A stretch of DNA of 64,000 bases from Sinomonas terrae (GTDB lineage Bacteria > Actinomycetota > Actinomycetes > Actinomycetales > Micrococcaceae): NCBI RefSeq assembly GCF_022539255.1, contig NZ_JAKZBV010000001.1, positions 4,030,001 through 4,094,000 on the forward strand, written 5' to 3'. The stretch's first letter is position 1. Each line of letters starts with the position of its first letter. The notes under the pieces were generated by a model, which did not search any database, was not told the DNA's origin, and was given only the letters and a program-made list of their open reading frames with translations. A program made the translations under genes and the position numbers. This document shows positions 16,899-25,946 of this stretch, piece by piece.

Positions 16899-18308
16899 CT
16901 AGACCTTCGCGACAGCCTTGCCTTCCTGGTCCACGTAGCCGTAGAGCTCCGGGAGGATGAACTTGGCCGCGAGGAAGCCGATGAGGGAGAGGATCGAGAC
17001 GGCCAGAGTCGCACCGACCTTGCCCCACGAGGCGGTCATGATCGGGAACACGAACGCGCCGAAGAACGAGGCGCCCTTCACGAACACGTAGCCGAAGCCG
17101 GAGGCCGTACCGCGGAACCGGGCAGGGGCGACCATGGAGGTGATCGTCATGCCGTTGGAGGCATCCCAGTAGTGGCCCCACATGAGGGTGCAGGCGCCGA
17201 GGACGATGAGCCACTGGATGTTGGCGCCGAGGGCGAACGCGCCGAGCACGAGGCCTGCGAACGCGAGGCCGTAGCCCCACATCGCCACGCCACGGTGGCC
17301 GATCTTGGAGATCATCATCGGAGCGGTCAGACCGGAGATCGTCGCGAGGACGTAGATCGCGGCCGTGACGAAGTTGGTGCCCGTGATGTTGGTCGTGTGG
17401 CCGCTACCCGCCACGCCGACGCCGGCGGTGACGAGGATGACCGGGAGGTAGAACCCGAACGCGGTGAACTCGGCACCCTGGCAGGCGTTGGAAATCCAGC
17501 CGAAGATCGTGGCCCGACGCTTGGTCTTGTCAGCCCAGATGACCTTGAGGAAGTCGCCGACCTTGGGCCGCTCCATGACGACGTTCTCGTTCGGCAGCAT
17601 GTCGAGCGAATCGTTGAAGAGGTTCTGGGAGACCTCCTTGGCCTTGATGAACTGGCCGCGCTGGATGAGCGAGAGCGGGGTCTCGGGGAGGTCGAGGCGG
17701 GCAAGCAGGAGGAAGATGGCGGGCAGGGCGCCGATGGCCAGCGCGACGCGCCACAGGATGGCGTGGTCCATGCCGGTCATGTACATGATCGTGATGACCA
17801 CGATCGAGAAGACCTCGCCGAGCCCGAACATGAACTGCCAGCGGCTGCCCATGACCTCGCGGGAGCCCTTCGACATCGACTCCATAATGTAGGCGTAGCC
17901 GTTGGAGATGTCGCTGCCGAGCGGGATGCCGATGAGGAACCGGAGGATGATCAGGTCCCAGACGTTCGTCGAGAAGCCCTGCGCGACGGCGAGGATGATG
18001 AACAGCACCATCGTCAGGATGAACACGCGCTTGCGGCCCAACCGGTCGGCAACGTAGCCGCCGATCAACGCGCCGATGAGGGCACCGCCCTGGACACCGG
18101 CAGTGACAAGGCCGAGCTGCACGGCCGTCGGGTGGTACTCGGCGGAGATGAAGACGAGGACGAAGGAGATCGCGTACAGATCCCACGCCTCGATGAGAAT
18201 CGTGGCAATCATCATCCAGCCGCCACGGCGGCTGGACGAAGTGCCGTCCTTGTTCAGAAGGACCTCGGTTGCCTCGTCGGACAACCGTCGGATGGTGGTC
18301 TGATCCAT
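16899..18308 (-). CDS. Major facilitator superfamily transporter
   Basis: A 469-aa protein with about twelve membrane segments, the loop 2-3 motif GGYVADRLGRKRVF and PETPLSLIQRG in the central loop, as in metabolite:H+ symporters of the sugar/PHS-like groups. Two adjacent ATGs exist (18311, 18308); the second is better spaced from AGAAAGG. It is divergent from a FadR-type regulator, its probable controller. That regulator is a close paralogue of the one beside gluconokinase at 62 kb, which hints at a sugar-acid substrate but does not prove it. Confidence 0.85.
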   Translation of the reverse strand: MDQTTIRRLSDEATEVLLNKDGTSSSRRGGWMMIATILIEAWDLYAISFVLVFISAEYHPTAVQLGLVTAGVQGGALIGALIGGYVADRLGRKRVFILTMVLFIILAVAQGFSTNVWDLIILRFLIGIPLGSDISNGYAYIMESMSKGSREVMGSRWQFMFGLGEVFSIVVITIMYMTGMDHAILWRVALAIGALPAIFLLLARLDLPETPLSLIQRGQFIKAKEVSQNLFNDSLDMLPNENVVMERPKVGDFLKVIWADKTKRRATIFGWISNACQGAEFTAFGFYLPVILVTAGVGVAGSGHTTNITGTNFVTAAIYVLATISGLTAPMMISKIGHRGVAMWGYGLAFAGLVLGAFALGANIQWLIVLGACTLMWGHYWDASNGMTITSMVAPARFRGTASGFGYVFVKGASFFGAFVFPIMTASWGKVGATLAVSILSLIGFLAAKFILPELYGYVDQEGKAVAKV

Positions 18309-18508
18309 CATCGCCTTTCTTGCTGGCAACCGGCGCACGCTGCACCAGCCGGCGAGGCGGTGTGAGTTGACGCCATAGTCACTCCTTGATGGGGGTGGTT
18401 TGCATCTGCTTCGCTTGTCCCAGATGCGCTATAGATCATATCTAAGATCGTGATTTGTGCAACAGCTATGATGTAGAGAGCGATCGCCGCTGATCTGTAG
18501 GAGTTCTT

Positions 18509-19282
18509 ATGCCGGTAGTAGGTCCCCCCAAACCCCTTGAAGGGGCCCCGGCCGCGACCGGCCTCCACGGCAAGGTGCTCGACCGCATGGGTTCCGCGAT
18601 CGCCGACGGGCTCCTGCCGGTGGGCAGCGTCCTGCAGCTGGAAGAGCTCGAAGAGCGCTACGCCGTCTCGCGTTCGGTCGTGCGGGAAGCCGTGCGGGTT
18701 CTGGCCTCCATGGGTCTCGTCGCGATGCGCCGCCGGGTCGGCGTCCAGATCCTGCCCACGAGCGAGTGGAACGTCTTCGACCCCCAAGTGATCCGCTGGC
18801 GGCTCGACTCCTCGAACCGCTTTGCGCAGTTGCGCTCGCTCATCGAACTGCGCAGCGCCATCGAACCCGAGGCCGCACGGATGGCCGCGCTCCGGGCCCC
18901 CCAAGAGCGCGCCGCGGAGATCCTCACCCTCGCCGGAGAGCTCTGGGCTGCCGGTCAGGACACCAACAGCGAACGCTTCCTCGAGCTCGACATCGAGTTC
19001 CACCGGCTCGTGCTTGCCGCCTCCGGGAACGAGATGTTCGCTGCCCTGTATCCGCTTGTCGGCGAGGTTCTCGCTGGCCGGACGCACCACGGCCTCATGC
19101 CAGAACGCCCCCACGCGGAGGCGCTTGAACAGCACATGAGCGTGGCTGTTGCGATCCAACGTTCGGACCCGGACACCGCCCATGCCGCCATGCGGGCCCT
19201 CATGAGCCGCACCATGTCCGAGGTCAGCGAGCAGTTCGGCGCGGGCGAGAACCTGACGCTCGACGAGGCAAGACAGCCCTAG
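18509..19282 (+). CDS. FadR/GntR-family transcriptional regulator
   Basis: A 257-aa regulator: winged HTH at about residues 20-85 (LQLEELEERYAVSRSVVREAVRVLASMGLV) and an FCD effector domain with the metal/ligand histidines (LDIEFHRLVLAASGNEMF; HMSVAVAI). TAGGAG precedes ATG 18509. Divergent from the MFS gene; the 200-bp spacer includes AT-rich imperfect dyads near 18430-18460 that could be its site. It shares many motifs (NVFDPQVIRWRL, SGNEMFAAL, HGLMP) with the regulator at 62171-62953. Confidence 0.88.
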   Translation: MPVVGPPKPLEGAPAATGLHGKVLDRMGSAIADGLLPVGSVLQLEELEERYAVSRSVVREAVRVLASMGLVAMRRRVGVQILPTSEWNVFDPQVIRWRLDSSNRFAQLRSLIELRSAIEPEAARMAALRAPQERAAEILTLAGELWAAGQDTNSERFLELDIEFHRLVLAASGNEMFAALYPLVGEVLAGRTHHGLMPERPHAEALEQHMSVAVAIQRSDPDTAHAAMRALMSRTMSEVSEQFGAGENLTLDEARQP

Positions 19283-19290
19283 GCCGCTGC

Positions 19291-19318
19291 CCTAGGTTGT
19301 CAGCCCTAGGTTGTCAGC
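19291..19318. repeat. 14-bp exact tandem duplication
   Basis: CCTAGGTTGTCAGC occurs at 19291-19304 and 19305-19318 between the convergent FadR and VOC genes; the second copy contains the VOC stop codon. Confidence 0.8.
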
Positions 19319-19676
19319 CCGCGCAGAGGCAGAACGGGTGGCCGGCCGGGTCGAGAAAGACGCGGAACGTGGTCCCGGGCTGATGCTCGTGCTTCGTGGC
19401 CCCGAGCTCGACGACGGCGGATTCGGCCGCGTCGAGATCGTCGACGACCACGTCCAGATGCATCTGCTGGGGCAGTTCCTGGCTGGGCCAACGGGGAGGC
19501 GTGTAGTCCTCGACCTTCTGGAAGCAGATGCAGTCACCGTAGTCGGCCCGCACCTCCGCCCAGCTGAGGTCATTGTCCACATCGACCTTCCAGTCCAGCA
19601 TCGCGCCGTAGAACCTCGCTAGCGCACCGGGATCGGGACAGTCGATGACAAGGCTGGGAAGACGTGCGATCGCCAT
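19314..19676 (-). CDS. VOC family (glyoxalase/bleomycin-resistance fold) protein
   Basis: A 120-aa single-domain protein with paired beta-alpha-beta-beta-beta modules: LPSLVIDCPDPGALARFYGAMLDW and MHLDVVVDDLDAAESAVVELGA, ending in VFLDPAGHPFCLC. This is the common actinobacterial VOC type of unknown substrate. The stop codon lies in one copy of a 14-bp tandem duplication. No linked gene suggests a role. Confidence 0.85.
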   Translation of the reverse strand: MAIARLPSLVIDCPDPGALARFYGAMLDWKVDVDNDLSWAEVRADYGDCICFQKVEDYTPPRWPSQELPQQMHLDVVVDDLDAAESAVVELGATKHEHQPGTTFRVFLDPAGHPFCLCAG

Positions 19677-19685
19677 GGCGACACT

Positions 19686-20636
19686 CTAGTGCCGGGCGCC
19701 GACCGCGGCGAGGGCCCGTCCGCCGTTGTTGCCCTGCTGATGCCCGAGAGCTCCGGCAGCGGCAGAGGCGATGCGCTGGCCCGCTCCCGAGGCCACCGCG
19801 ATGGCCTCCTTGACGGGAGCCGAGGCGAACGGCGCGGCAATAGCCTGGGCCGTCGCGGCCGCTTCCTGAGCGACGTGCCGGCCGCGGCTCGGAGCCGGAT
19901 CCGCCCGGTGCCGTGGAGCGGGCGGCGGTGCGACCACGTCGCCGACATCGTGCGCGACGCCAGAGAGCGCATCCTCCATATGAGCCGCGGCCGGCGCCAC
20001 AGCTCGGGCGGCCTCGGCTTCCGCTTGCCCCACCGCCGTGGAGGGCCGTACGACGTCGGGGCTCGCCGCGGCGTCCTGCGACCCACCGGCTGAGGGAGCG
20101 GCGCTGGGATCCTCATGAGCTGCACTACTGCCGCCTGCCGCGGCAGCGAAGGCCTGAGCCTGATGGACGACGGCGTCCGCCGGCGAAGAAGCCTGGGACT
20201 GCGCCGAGGAGTCGGCGCCCAGCTGGGGAGCCACAGCGCTGCGGGCGTCGGCCTGAGGTGCGTTCGCCGAGTAGTCCACACCGCCGAGGGCCGCCACTCC
20301 AGAGGCGCTGAGGCCGACGCCGGCAATCACCGCCACGCTGATGGCGGCGCCACGGTGCCGCTTCCGGACGGGGAAGGGAACGACCGGGGCCACCTGCGGC
20401 GAGAGCTTGCCCACAGCCGCTTCCGCCGCCCGGCTCGCGGAGCGACTCGAGGCGACTCCCCCCGGAGCCGCGGTTCCGTGCGCGAGGAGTTCGGCGAGCG
20501 CACCGGTGGGCGCGGGTGCCTCAGCCGGGCACAGCTCGCCGAAGGACTCAAGCGTACGGGTGAGCGCGCCGTCGTCCGCCAGACCGGCATCGGCGAGGAT
20601 ATCCGCCACTGCTTCCCGCATCGATTCGCTGCTCAC
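19686..20636 (-). CDS. Ala/Ser-rich single-pass membrane protein, probable anti-sigma partner
   Basis: A 316-aa protein. The N-terminal about 90 residues are soluble, then a basic KRHRG precedes one hydrophobic segment (AAISVAVIAGVGLSASGVAALGG), and the remaining 190 residues are Ala/Ser/Pro-rich, low complexity and presumably extracytoplasmic. GTG at 20636 overlaps the sigma factor's stop in GTGA, so the two are translated together. Position, topology and coupling suggest a regulator of the sigma factor, but no recognisable anti-sigma motif (for example a zinc-binding HxxxCxxC) is present. Confidence 0.65.
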   Translation of the reverse strand: MSSESMREAVADILADAGLADDGALTRTLESFGELCPAEAPAPTGALAELLAHGTAAPGGVASSRSASRAAEAAVGKLSPQVAPVVPFPVRKRHRGAAISVAVIAGVGLSASGVAALGGVDYSANAPQADARSAVAPQLGADSSAQSQASSPADAVVHQAQAFAAAAGGSSAAHEDPSAAPSAGGSQDAAASPDVVRPSTAVGQAEAEAARAVAPAAAHMEDALSGVAHDVGDVVAPPPAPRHRADPAPSRGRHVAQEAAATAQAIAAPFASAPVKEAIAVASGAGQRIASAAAGALGHQQGNNGGRALAAVGARH

Positions 20637-21214
20637 TGTGCCATCACCCCTTCCGAAACAATCTCGCGCAACGCCTTGAGGCCCCGCCGTTGAAGCTGTT
20701 TGACCGCGCCCGGCGTCTTGCCGAGCACGCTCGCGACATCCTCGACGCTGAGTTCGCCCACGATCCGCAGCATCAGGACATCCCTCTGCTCGGGCTTCAA
20801 CGCCCCGATGAGCAGATGTGCATCCGTCTGCCCTGTCCGGACAAGCGCCTCCGACTCGGCTGATGGGACGGCACGCATGTCGAGAAGCGGGTCGTAGTCC
20901 ACGCTGCGCGGCCGGCGTTCGACCCGGCGGTAGTAATCCACCACCCGCGCATGCGCGACCGAGAAGACGAAGGTGCGAAGCCCGGCCACGCCGCCGGTGA
21001 TCTCGCCGATCCGGGGAAGGACGCTCAGGAAGACGTCCTGCATGAGCGCCTCCGGGTCATCCACACCGCGGGCTCCGAAGTAACCGAGGACCGCAGGTGC
21101 GAGGCTCTGGTAGACACGGGCGAAAAGCTCCGTCTCCGGCAGAACGCCCGCGACCAAGTCGCGATCCGCGAGCGAATCCGGCACTGATCCCCGCTCTCGT
21201 CGAGAACTCCCCAT
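20633..21214 (-). CDS. ECF-type RNA polymerase sigma-70 factor
   Basis: A 193-aa sigma factor. Region 2 is seen in PETELFARVYQSLAPAVLGYFGARG and TFVFSVAHARVVDYYRR; region 4 in LKPEQRDVLMLRIVGELSVEDVASVLGKTPGAVKQLQRRGLKALRE. Length and domain set match the ECF class. It overlaps by four bases the downstream membrane protein gene, its likely regulator. The inducing signal cannot be read from the sequence. Confidence 0.9.
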   Translation of the reverse strand: MGSSRRERGSVPDSLADRDLVAGVLPETELFARVYQSLAPAVLGYFGARGVDDPEALMQDVFLSVLPRIGEITGGVAGLRTFVFSVAHARVVDYYRRVERRPRSVDYDPLLDMRAVPSAESEALVRTGQTDAHLLIGALKPEQRDVLMLRIVGELSVEDVASVLGKTPGAVKQLQRRGLKALREIVSEGVMAQ

Positions 21215-21272
21215 TGGCCGTCTCAGTGTACGGGCACGGAAGCGTTCTCGTCCCGACTGCTGGAGACATGAA

Positions 21273-21318
21273 GAAGCCGGGCTGGAACATGATGGGGGAC
21301 AGATTCCAGCCCGGCTTC
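21273..21318 (-). terminator. Strong hairpin downstream of purA
   Basis: A perfect 15-bp inverted repeat (GAAGCCGGGCTGGAA at 21273-21287; complement at 21304-21318) with a 16-nt loop follows purA. A/T runs at 21366-21387 lie between the stop and the hairpin, so the order is not that of a classical intrinsic terminator. Confidence 0.55.
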
Positions 21319-21391
21319 CACGTATGTCATCGTTCGGGATGGCCTGGGGGTTACGCGGGTACGAGATTTTTTTTGAAGAATTTTTTTCCGG

Positions 21392-22678
21392 TCAGTCGAT
21401 GAGGTCCCGGACCACGATCGTCTGGTCCCGGTCGGGGCCGACGCCGATGGCCGAGAAGCGCGTCCCCGAGAGCTTTTCGAGGGCCAGGACGTAGTCGCGA
21501 GCGTTCGCCGGGAGTTCGTCGAGGGTCTGGGCGCCGGAGATATCCTCGGTCCAGCCGTCGAAGTACTCGAAGATGGGCTTGGCGTGGTGGAATTCGGTCT
21601 GCGTCATGGGCATCTCGTCGTACCGCACGCCGTCGACGTCGTACGCAACGCACACCGGGATCTTCTCGATCCCCGTGAGAACGTCGAGCTTCGTGAGGAA
21701 GTAGTCGGTGAAGCCGTTGACGCGCGAGGCGTGCCGCGCGAGGACCGAGTCGTACCAGCCGCAGCGGCGCGGACGGCCCGTGTTCACGCCGTACTCGCCG
21801 CCGGTCTTCTGGAGGTACTCCCCCATCTCGTCGAACAGCTCGGTCGGGAACGGACCAGCGCCGACGCGGGTCGTGTACGCCTTGATGATCCCGATCGCGC
21901 GGGAAATGCGCGTGGGGCCGATGCCCGAGCCGACCGAGGCGCCGCCCGCCGTCGGATTCGACGACGTCACGAACGGGTACGTGCCGTGGTCGACGTCGAG
22001 GAACGTCGCCTGGCCTCCCTCCATGAGGACGACCTTGCCGTCGTCCAGCGCCTTGTTGAGCTCGTAAGTGGAGTCGACGACGAGGGGACGCAGGCGATCC
22101 GCGAAGCCGAGGAAGTACTCGACTGTCTCGTCGACGCTCACCGCACGGCGGTTGTAGACCTTGACCAGCAGCTCGTTCTTCTGGTGGAGAGAACCCTCCA
22201 CCTTCTGCCGCAGGATCGACTCGTCGAAGACGTCCTGCACGCGGATGCCCAGACGCGCGACCTTGTCCATGTACGCGGGCCCGATTCCGCGCCCGGTGGT
22301 TCCAATGGCGCGCTTGCCGAGGAAGCGTTCCGTCACCTTGTCGAGCGTCTGGTGGTACGGGGCCACGAGGTGGGCGTTCGCCGAGACGCGCAGGCGCGAC
22401 GTGTCGCCGCCCCGGGCCTCGATGCCCTCGATCTCCTCGAAGAGCGCCTCGAGGTTCACGACGCAGCCATTGCCGATGATCGGGATCGCGTTCGGGCTCA
22501 GGATGCCAGCGGGAAGGAGCTTGAGCTCGTACTTCTCGCCGCCGACGACGACGGTGTGCCCCGCATTGTTGCCGCCATTCGGCTTGACCACGTAATCCAC
22601 GCGGCCCCCGAGCAGATCCGTCGCCTTGCCCTTGCCCTCATCGCCCCACTGGGCTCCGACGATCACGATTGCTGGCAT
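21392..22678 (-). CDS. purA: Adenylosuccinate synthetase
   Basis: A 428-aa enzyme joining IMP and aspartate with GTP hydrolysis in AMP synthesis. The GDEGKGK loop holding the catalytic Asp, NAGHT with the catalytic His, the IMP-site GTTGRGIGPAYMDK and the TGRPRRCGW-containing C-terminal motif are all intact. Length is standard. It is a core housekeeping gene, and marks the left edge of a long accessory stretch that ends with the DUF3151-fba pair at 63 kb. Confidence 0.98.
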   Translation of the reverse strand: MPAIVIVGAQWGDEGKGKATDLLGGRVDYVVKPNGGNNAGHTVVVGGEKYELKLLPAGILSPNAIPIIGNGCVVNLEALFEEIEGIEARGGDTSRLRVSANAHLVAPYHQTLDKVTERFLGKRAIGTTGRGIGPAYMDKVARLGIRVQDVFDESILRQKVEGSLHQKNELLVKVYNRRAVSVDETVEYFLGFADRLRPLVVDSTYELNKALDDGKVVLMEGGQATFLDVDHGTYPFVTSSNPTAGGASVGSGIGPTRISRAIGIIKAYTTRVGAGPFPTELFDEMGEYLQKTGGEYGVNTGRPRRCGWYDSVLARHASRVNGFTDYFLTKLDVLTGIEKIPVCVAYDVDGVRYDEMPMTQTEFHHAKPIFEYFDGWTEDISGAQTLDELPANARDYVLALEKLSGTRFSAIGVGPDRDQTIVVRDLID

Positions 22679-22849
22679 GGATTCCTCCCCGGGTACGCCT
22701 TACGGTCCTCTGGCCGAGAGCCTTCATGCGAAAGCCCCGTCTCTTACGCGCACCTCCCACCGAAGCTGCGCGGCAAAATGCCGGGGCTCTTGCCACCCAA
22801 GTCTACCGAAGCACCGCGTGAAGTGCCGAAGACGGGGGAACCATCAGGC

Positions 22850-23713
22850 ATGGCAGATTCCGTGGACGATCATCGGGGTTCGGGCGGCAAGACCCGCAAT
22901 GCGGCGGAGGACGGCGCCCGCACCGTCGAGGAGGGGGCCGAGAAGGCCTCGCGCTCCCCCTGGGCCACCGGAGTGGCCCGCGTCGGATTCGTCTTCGTCG
23001 GGCTCCTCCACGTGCTCATCGCGTGGCTCGCGGTGCAAGTGGCCCTCGGCGGGAGCAACAACCACGCCGACGAGTCCGGCGCCGTCGAGCAGATCGCCTC
23101 GGCGCCCGGCGGCCCCGTGATCCTCTGGGGTGGGACGCTCTGCTGCGCCGCGCTCGCCCTCTGGATGTTCTTCGAGTTCTTCGCCGAGTGGCGCCGCCAC
23201 GGAAAGCCGACGAAAGGCCTCGGTCCCGGGGGAACCGGCGTTGCCTACGCCGCGCTTGCAGTGCTGTTCGCGACGTTCGCGCTCGGCAACCGGAAGAACT
23301 CGAGCCAGCAGTCTCGCGAGATCACGGCGACGCTCCTCGCGGTGCCTCTCGGCGTCGTCGTCCTCATCATCGCCGGGCTCGTGCTGCTCGGCGCCGCAGG
23401 GTACTTCGGCTTCCGCGGGTTCACGCAGTCATTCTTGGGGAAGGACGCCCAGCCGGAGCCCTCGGTGCCGGGGTGGGTGAAAATCGTCGGAAGCGTAGGG
23501 TACGTCGCGAAGGGCGTGGCCCTGGCCGTGCTCGGGGTCTTGGTCTTCGTCGCGACCGCGAACCACAACCCCCAACAGCAGACGGGCCTCGACGGCGCCC
23601 TCAAGAGCCTCGCGGGTCAGCCGTTCGGCGGGTGGATCCTGGGCGCCGTCGCGATTGGCCTGGCCTGTTACGGCGTGTACTCGGCGGCAAGGGCAAAGTA
23701 CGCCCACTTCTGA
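22850..23713 (+). CDS. DUF1206 domain-containing membrane protein
   Basis: A 287-aa integral membrane protein with six predicted membrane segments arranged as three DUF1206 repeats, each starting near an ARVGFVFVGLLHVLIAWLA, GTGVAYAALAVLFATFAL or GSVGYVAKGVALAVLGVLVF segment. The soluble N-terminus of about 40 residues is charged. ATG 22850 was chosen because homologues begin shortly before the first membrane segment; a much longer reading reaching back across purA is an artefact. Function unknown. Its TGA stop is also the first triplet of a 31-bp repeat array. Confidence 0.85.
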   Translation: MADSVDDHRGSGGKTRNAAEDGARTVEEGAEKASRSPWATGVARVGFVFVGLLHVLIAWLAVQVALGGSNNHADESGAVEQIASAPGGPVILWGGTLCCAALALWMFFEFFAEWRRHGKPTKGLGPGGTGVAYAALAVLFATFALGNRKNSSQQSREITATLLAVPLGVVVLIIAGLVLLGAAGYFGFRGFTQSFLGKDAQPEPSVPGWVKIVGSVGYVAKGVALAVLGVLVFVATANHNPQQQTGLDGALKSLAGQPFGGWILGAVAIGLACYGVYSAARAKYAHF

Positions 23714-23848
23714 CCGTTTCGGGTACACGAACTCCCCCCTTCTGACCGTTTCGGGTACACGAACTTCCCTCATTCGCCATCTCGGGTACACGAACTGGCG
23801 AGCGCTTCAAGAGGCCGACGACGACGCAAGCCGACTTCCGCCGTCGTC
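23711..23848. repeat. 31-bp repeat array A with hairpin
   Basis: Three forward units with GGGTAC at 23721, 23753 and 23784 (spacing 32 and 31). The first unit, TGACCGTTTCGGGTACACG, contains the stop codon of the DUF1206 gene. A GACGACG/CGTCGTC hairpin (about 23820-23848) follows, before the convergent membrane-protein gene. Confidence 0.85.
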
Positions 23849-23886
23849 CGCGCTTTGCGCTTCTTCCCGCGTTCAATGCAGCAGGA

Positions 23887-24585
23887 CTAACCGCTCTCGG
23901 TCGTCCGCCGCCGTATCAGGGCGCGGGCGGCCGGCAGCGAGCCGACCACAATCAGCACGAGCGCCACGTCCCCGAACACGAGCGGCTTCCCGGGGACCAC
24001 AAACGTGGCAAGGGTGACCGGCGTGCTGAGGATCAGCGCCCAGCCGGCCCAGCGTGGCACCGCCCGCGCGCGCATCAGCACGATGCCCAGCACGACGTAG
24101 GCGGCAAGGTGGCCCACGATGTACACGACGAGGAACACCGACATCACGGCGTCGGAGCTGAAGGCGTCGTACAGCGACGCGTACGTCATCCGCTCGGGAC
24201 GCAGGGCCATCGCGTACCCCAGATCCTCCAGAGCCGTCAGCGCGGCCAGCGGCAGCCACCCGAACACTCCGAGCAGGCCGCCGATCACCGAGCCCCAGGG
24301 CCTCTTCGGATAGGCCAGCACGGCCAGCCCGACAACGCTCACGGGCAGCAGGAACGAAGCCGCGACGAACCCGACCAGATGGAGCACATTGCCGAGGGCA
24401 GGCTCTGCCGCGTTGCCCGCGATCGTCGCCTCACCGTTGGCATGGACCGCCGGCTCGAGCAGGCCCCCGACAGCAAACGCCACTGGCCCTGCGACCACGC
24501 TCACGGAGAGGATCCACCGGACCAGACGCTCCGGCCCAGCCCAAACACTCGCGTGCTCCCTGGCGTCTGCACGAGAGCGGTTCAT
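23887..24585 (-). CDS. Integral membrane protein of unknown function
   Basis: A 232-aa protein with six likely membrane helices, for example VRWILSVSVVAGPVAFAVGGLL, LVGFVAASFLLPVSVVGLAVLAY and FLVVYIVGHLAAYVVLGIVLM. The arrangement resembles DUF4386-like proteins, but I cannot assign a family with confidence. ATG 24585 is followed by a short charged leader and gives a sensible topology; 35 further upstream residues are possible but have no support. Confidence 0.7.
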   Translation of the reverse strand: MNRSRADAREHASVWAGPERLVRWILSVSVVAGPVAFAVGGLLEPAVHANGEATIAGNAAEPALGNVLHLVGFVAASFLLPVSVVGLAVLAYPKRPWGSVIGGLLGVFGWLPLAALTALEDLGYAMALRPERMTYASLYDAFSSDAVMSVFLVVYIVGHLAAYVVLGIVLMRARAVPRWAGWALILSTPVTLATFVVPGKPLVFGDVALVLIVVGSLPAARALIRRRTTESG

Positions 24586-24754
24586 CGGCCTGTTGCACCC
24601 CCAGCGAATCGACGGGGCGGTCAGCGACCAGCCTGATCGAGTCCACGCTATTGCAACGTCGCGCAGCCCGTGAAGAGCCGGAGGAGGCAATGCGAGAAGC
24701 TTGGCAGCGACGCGACAAACTGCATGGGGAGCACGACACTGTTTCCGCCAAATA

Positions 24755-24774
24755 CCTCATCAAAGGCATTGAGG
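24755..24774. promoter_or_regulatory. Possible operator upstream of the tartrate dehydrogenase gene
   Basis: A CCTCA/TGAGG inverted repeat (24755-24759 and 24770-24774) lies in the 248-bp spacer before the dehydrogenase. No cognate regulator is adjacent, so this is weak. Confidence 0.3.
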
Positions 24775-24833
24775 TTCCTACGCTAGCGAGGGGACAGAAC
24801 AGCTGGCTCGGCCGATCAATACAAGGAGAAGTG

Positions 24834-25934
24834 ATGACCAAAACTCACCGCATTGCCGTGATTGCCGGTGATGGCATCGGCCAAGAGGTTATGCCGGAAG
24901 GCGTGCGAGCTCTGGAGTCGGCCGCGGAGGCCTTCGATTTCAAGCTCCAGACGACGGAGTTCGACTATGCGAACGCCGAGTACTACCGCAAGCATGGACG
25001 GATGCTCCCGGAGGACTGGTTCGAGGATCTGAGCACCTACGACGCGATCTTCTTCGGTGCAGTGGGATGGCCCGAGACCGTCCCAGACCACGTCTCCCTG
25101 TGGGGGAGCCTCCTTCAATTCCGCCGCCACTTCGACCAGTACATCAACCTCCGGCCGGTCAAGCTCCTGGCCGGGATGAAGAGTCCGCTCGCCGACCGTG
25201 CCCCGGGGGACGTGGACTTCTATGTGGTCCGCGAGAACACCGAGGGCGAATACTCGAGCATCGGCGGGAAGATCTTCGAAGGCACCGATAGGGAGACGGT
25301 CATCCAAGAGACCGTCATGACCCGGACGGGCGTGGACCGGGTCCTCAAGTACGCCTTCGAGCTTGCCCAGAACCGTCCTCGGAAGCACCTGACCTCGGCG
25401 ACGAAGAGCAACGGAATCTCCATCACGATGCCGTATTGGGACGAGCGCGTGGAGGAGATGGCCAAGCGGTACCCCGAGGTGGATGTCGACAAGTTCCACA
25501 TCGACATCCTCACTGCGAACTTCGTTATGCACCCGGACTGGTTCGACGTCGTCGTCGCGAGCAATCTCTTCGGCGATATCCTCTCCGACCTGGGGCCGGC
25601 CTGCACGGGGACCATCGGAATCGCCCCGAGCGCCAACATCAACCCAGAGCGGTGCTTCCCCAGCCTGTTCGAGCCCGTGCACGGCTCGGCCCCCGACATT
25701 GCGGGAAAGGGAGTTGCCAACCCGGTGGGTCAGATCTGGAGCGCCGCCCTCATGCTCGAGCACCTGGGCGAGCGCGACGCGGGCGCGGCGGTTCAGCGCG
25801 CTTTCGAGAACGTGCTAGCCCAGGCCGACCGCACGGTCCTCACGCCCGACCTCCGCGGCGAAGGAACGACGCAGAGTCTGGGGAAGGCCGTGGCCGACGA
25901 GATCAAGGCGGTGGCTGAAGCTTCTGGCGAGTGA
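24834..25934 (+). CDS. Tartrate dehydrogenase/D-malate dehydrogenase type beta-decarboxylating enzyme
   Basis: A 366-aa member of the isocitrate/isopropylmalate dehydrogenase family: GDGIGQEVMPEG at the N-terminus, VRENTEGEYSSIGG substrate loop, Lys in KHLTSATKSNGI, DILTANFVMHPDWFDVVVASNLFGDILSDL metal site and GSAPDIAGKG cofactor loop. The segment FGAVGWPETVPDHVSLWGSLL is that of tartrate/D-malate dehydrogenases (TtuC/DmlA) rather than LeuB. ATG 24834 is preceded by AAGGAG. It stands alone; NAD+ and Mn2+/Mg2+-dependent oxidation in the cytoplasm is expected. Confidence 0.88.
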   Translation: MTKTHRIAVIAGDGIGQEVMPEGVRALESAAEAFDFKLQTTEFDYANAEYYRKHGRMLPEDWFEDLSTYDAIFFGAVGWPETVPDHVSLWGSLLQFRRHFDQYINLRPVKLLAGMKSPLADRAPGDVDFYVVRENTEGEYSSIGGKIFEGTDRETVIQETVMTRTGVDRVLKYAFELAQNRPRKHLTSATKSNGISITMPYWDERVEEMAKRYPEVDVDKFHIDILTANFVMHPDWFDVVVASNLFGDILSDLGPACTGTIGIAPSANINPERCFPSLFEPVHGSAPDIAGKGVANPVGQIWSAALMLEHLGERDAGAAVQRAFENVLAQADRTVLTPDLRGEGTTQSLGKAVADEIKAVAEASGE

Positions 25935-25946
25935 ATTGACCCTACC

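Noticed and set aside
16896..18365. 489-codon open frame opposite the MFS gene
   Set aside because: Antisense shadow; rich in Asp, Glu and His with no domain, while the minus-strand frame encodes a clear transporter.
21360..21391. A/T runs after purA as a classic terminator
   Set aside because: The hairpin is downstream of the runs in the direction of transcription, so the order is wrong for an intrinsic terminator.
21584..22849. Long open reading frame joined to the DUF1206 gene
   Set aside because: It runs antisense through purA; the codon pattern and conserved protein start only at about 22850.
24586..24690. N-terminal extension of the membrane protein at 23887
   Set aside because: The added 35 residues have no ribosome-binding site and give no membrane or signal feature.
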